Notes under the pieces: model-generated | Databases searched by the model: none | Told to the model about the DNA's origin: nothing | What the model saw: the letters and a program-made list of their open reading frames with translations, nothing else | DNA from: Paenibacillus sp. YPG26 | GTDB taxonomy: Bacteria; Bacillota; Bacilli; Paenibacillales; Paenibacillaceae | Direction: 5' to 3' | Assembly (NCBI RefSeq): GCF_023704175.1 | Contig: NZ_CP084530.1 | Span: 82,501-146,500, forward strand | DNA length: 64,000 nucleotides | Program-made: the position numbers and the translations under genes | Shown here: positions 63,279 to 64,000 of the stretch, one piece after another | Layout: each line of letters begins with the position of its first letter | How positions within the stretch are numbered: the first letter of the stretch is position 1

Positions 63279-63929
63279 ATGACGACCACCGAAATGCTTG
63301 ATATTTTTGATCAGGATATGAACCATCTGGGGACGGCCAGCCGCCAGGAAGCACATGCCCAGGGCTTGTGGCATCAGACTTTTCACTGCTGGGTTCTGAA
63401 TCCATCAGCCGAGCGGGGGCCGAGCCTTCTGCTGCAGCTGCGCCACAAGAATAAGGATACATTCCCGGGCATGCTTGATACCTCATGCGCCGGACATCTC
63501 TTGGCTGGGGAGACGATACAGGACGGGGTGCGGGAGCTGGAGGAGGAGCTTGGGCTGTCCGTCTCCCTGAGCGACCTCCTTTATTGCGGCCGTGTGGCCG
63601 AGGAATATGTGCTATCCGAACGGCTCATTGACCGCGAGTTCAATCACATTTTTGTATATGCATGTGATAAGCCGCTCCAGGAGTATCATTTTCAACTGAG
63701 TGAGATTTCGGGCCTGTTCATGGTCAATCTTCGGGAGTTCGAGAAGCTTCTGGCCGGTGGACGCACGACCATTTCGGCTGCAGGTGTCCTGCACGATGAG
63801 CTTGAGGGAGTGACTAGCCCGGTGGTGCGGGAGATCGGCAGAGAGGATATCGCACTGAATTCGCCGGAGTACTTCGAGCTGCTTTTTAACACGATTGATG
63901 AGCGCATTATCAAAAGTAGAGGACGCTAG
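63279..63929 (+). CDS. NUDIX hydrolase, isopentenyl-isomerase-like subfamily
   Basis: A 216-residue NUDIX protein similar to YfcD/IDI-like members: DMNHLGTASRQEAHAQGLWH, FHCWVLNP, and box GHLLAGETIQDGVRELEEEL followed by GL. ATG 63279 after AGGAG is preferred to GTG 63270. Very close to the preceding phosphoesterase, hence probably one operon. Confidence 0.9.
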   Translation: MTTTEMLDIFDQDMNHLGTASRQEAHAQGLWHQTFHCWVLNPSAERGPSLLLQLRHKNKDTFPGMLDTSCAGHLLAGETIQDGVRELEEELGLSVSLSDLLYCGRVAEEYVLSERLIDREFNHIFVYACDKPLQEYHFQLSEISGLFMVNLREFEKLLAGGRTTISAAGVLHDELEGVTSPVVREIGREDIALNSPEYFELLFNTIDERIIKSRGR

Positions 63930-63953
63930 ACTTTACAAGAAAGGAGCCGGACC

Positions 63954-64000
63954 ATGGGTATCTCCAAGCTGACCGAGGAACAAATCTACGAGTATGATGT
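63954..64000 (+). CDS. Start of a protein cut by the window edge
   Basis: ATG 63954 after AAGGAG opens MGISKLTEEQIYEYD, then the window ends. The opening resembles phytanoyl-CoA dioxygenase-family proteins (LTEEQI..Y), but 15 residues cannot settle it. Confidence 0.6.
   Translation, partial: MGISKLTEEQIYEYD

Overview
The window reads as a low-GC Gram-positive, spore-forming, motile bacterium of the Paenibacillus type. Evidence: Bacillus-like gene order next to an rRNA operon (23S end, 5S, guaB, dacA-like, pdxS, pdxT, serS, tRNA-Ser, tadA), a small acid-soluble spore protein gene (sspP), YwhD, two NlpC/P60 hydrolases behind c-di-AMP riboswitches, and an SLH-anchored surface protein. Similar order in Bacillus lies close to the chromosomal origin. 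Genus is inference.

Regions. 1-1.15 kb: 3' end of 23S rRNA and 5S rRNA. 1.2-10.8 kb: core metabolism and translation (GMP, peptidoglycan trimming, PLP synthesis, seryl-tRNA, tRNA editing). 11-16 kb: PAS/HAMP sensor kinase, RluF-like pseudouridine synthase, motAB. 16-24 kb: pterin dehydratase, cytochrome c, GNAT, duplicated NlpC/P60 genes each with a c-di-AMP riboswitch and near-identical promoter, a membrane protein/M1 peptidase pair, ywhD, YjbR. 24.5-27.5 kb: cadC-cadA metal efflux with palindromic operators. 27.5-31.3 kb: Mpg glycosylase, class A PBP, and two simple-repeat tracts (26-bp and 7-bp units).

32.3-47.7 kb is the striking part. A tyrosine recombinase of the XerC/D-IntI superfamily (without the insertion that marks classical IntI) is followed 25 bp later by an isolated core site, GTTATACG. 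Then comes a one-directional array of about 17 small cassettes, each with one or two promoter-poor genes followed by a 70-185-bp imperfect palindrome. These palindromes have attC architecture: R'' (..TAAC), short spacer, L'' (CATTCACG), variable stem, L' (CGTGAATG), spacer, R' (GTTR..). The two ends of the same cassette are complementary well beyond the 7-bp core (up to 17 of 18 positions), as expected if each cassette once existed as a circle. Cargo is typical of mobile cassettes: GNATs, NUDIX, VOC, HAD, a DUF4269 protein, a beta-lactamase-fold hydrolase, a HepT/MntA toxin-antitoxin pair, a HEPN-like protein, and several unknowns. The first cassette has no plausible gene but encodes a roughly 200-nt sequence that folds into nested long stems with a possible pseudoknot. 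From about 47.7 to 51.6 kb the genes keep the same character while the sites fade.

51.7-64 kb: an orphan response regulator with a BTAD domain, a large SLH surface protein, then small membrane proteins (one VanZ), NUDIX hydrolases, a DUF3139 protein, a P-loop kinase-like protein, a metallophosphatase and a cut-off gene at the right edge. All family assignments come from reading motifs; no search or folding program was run.
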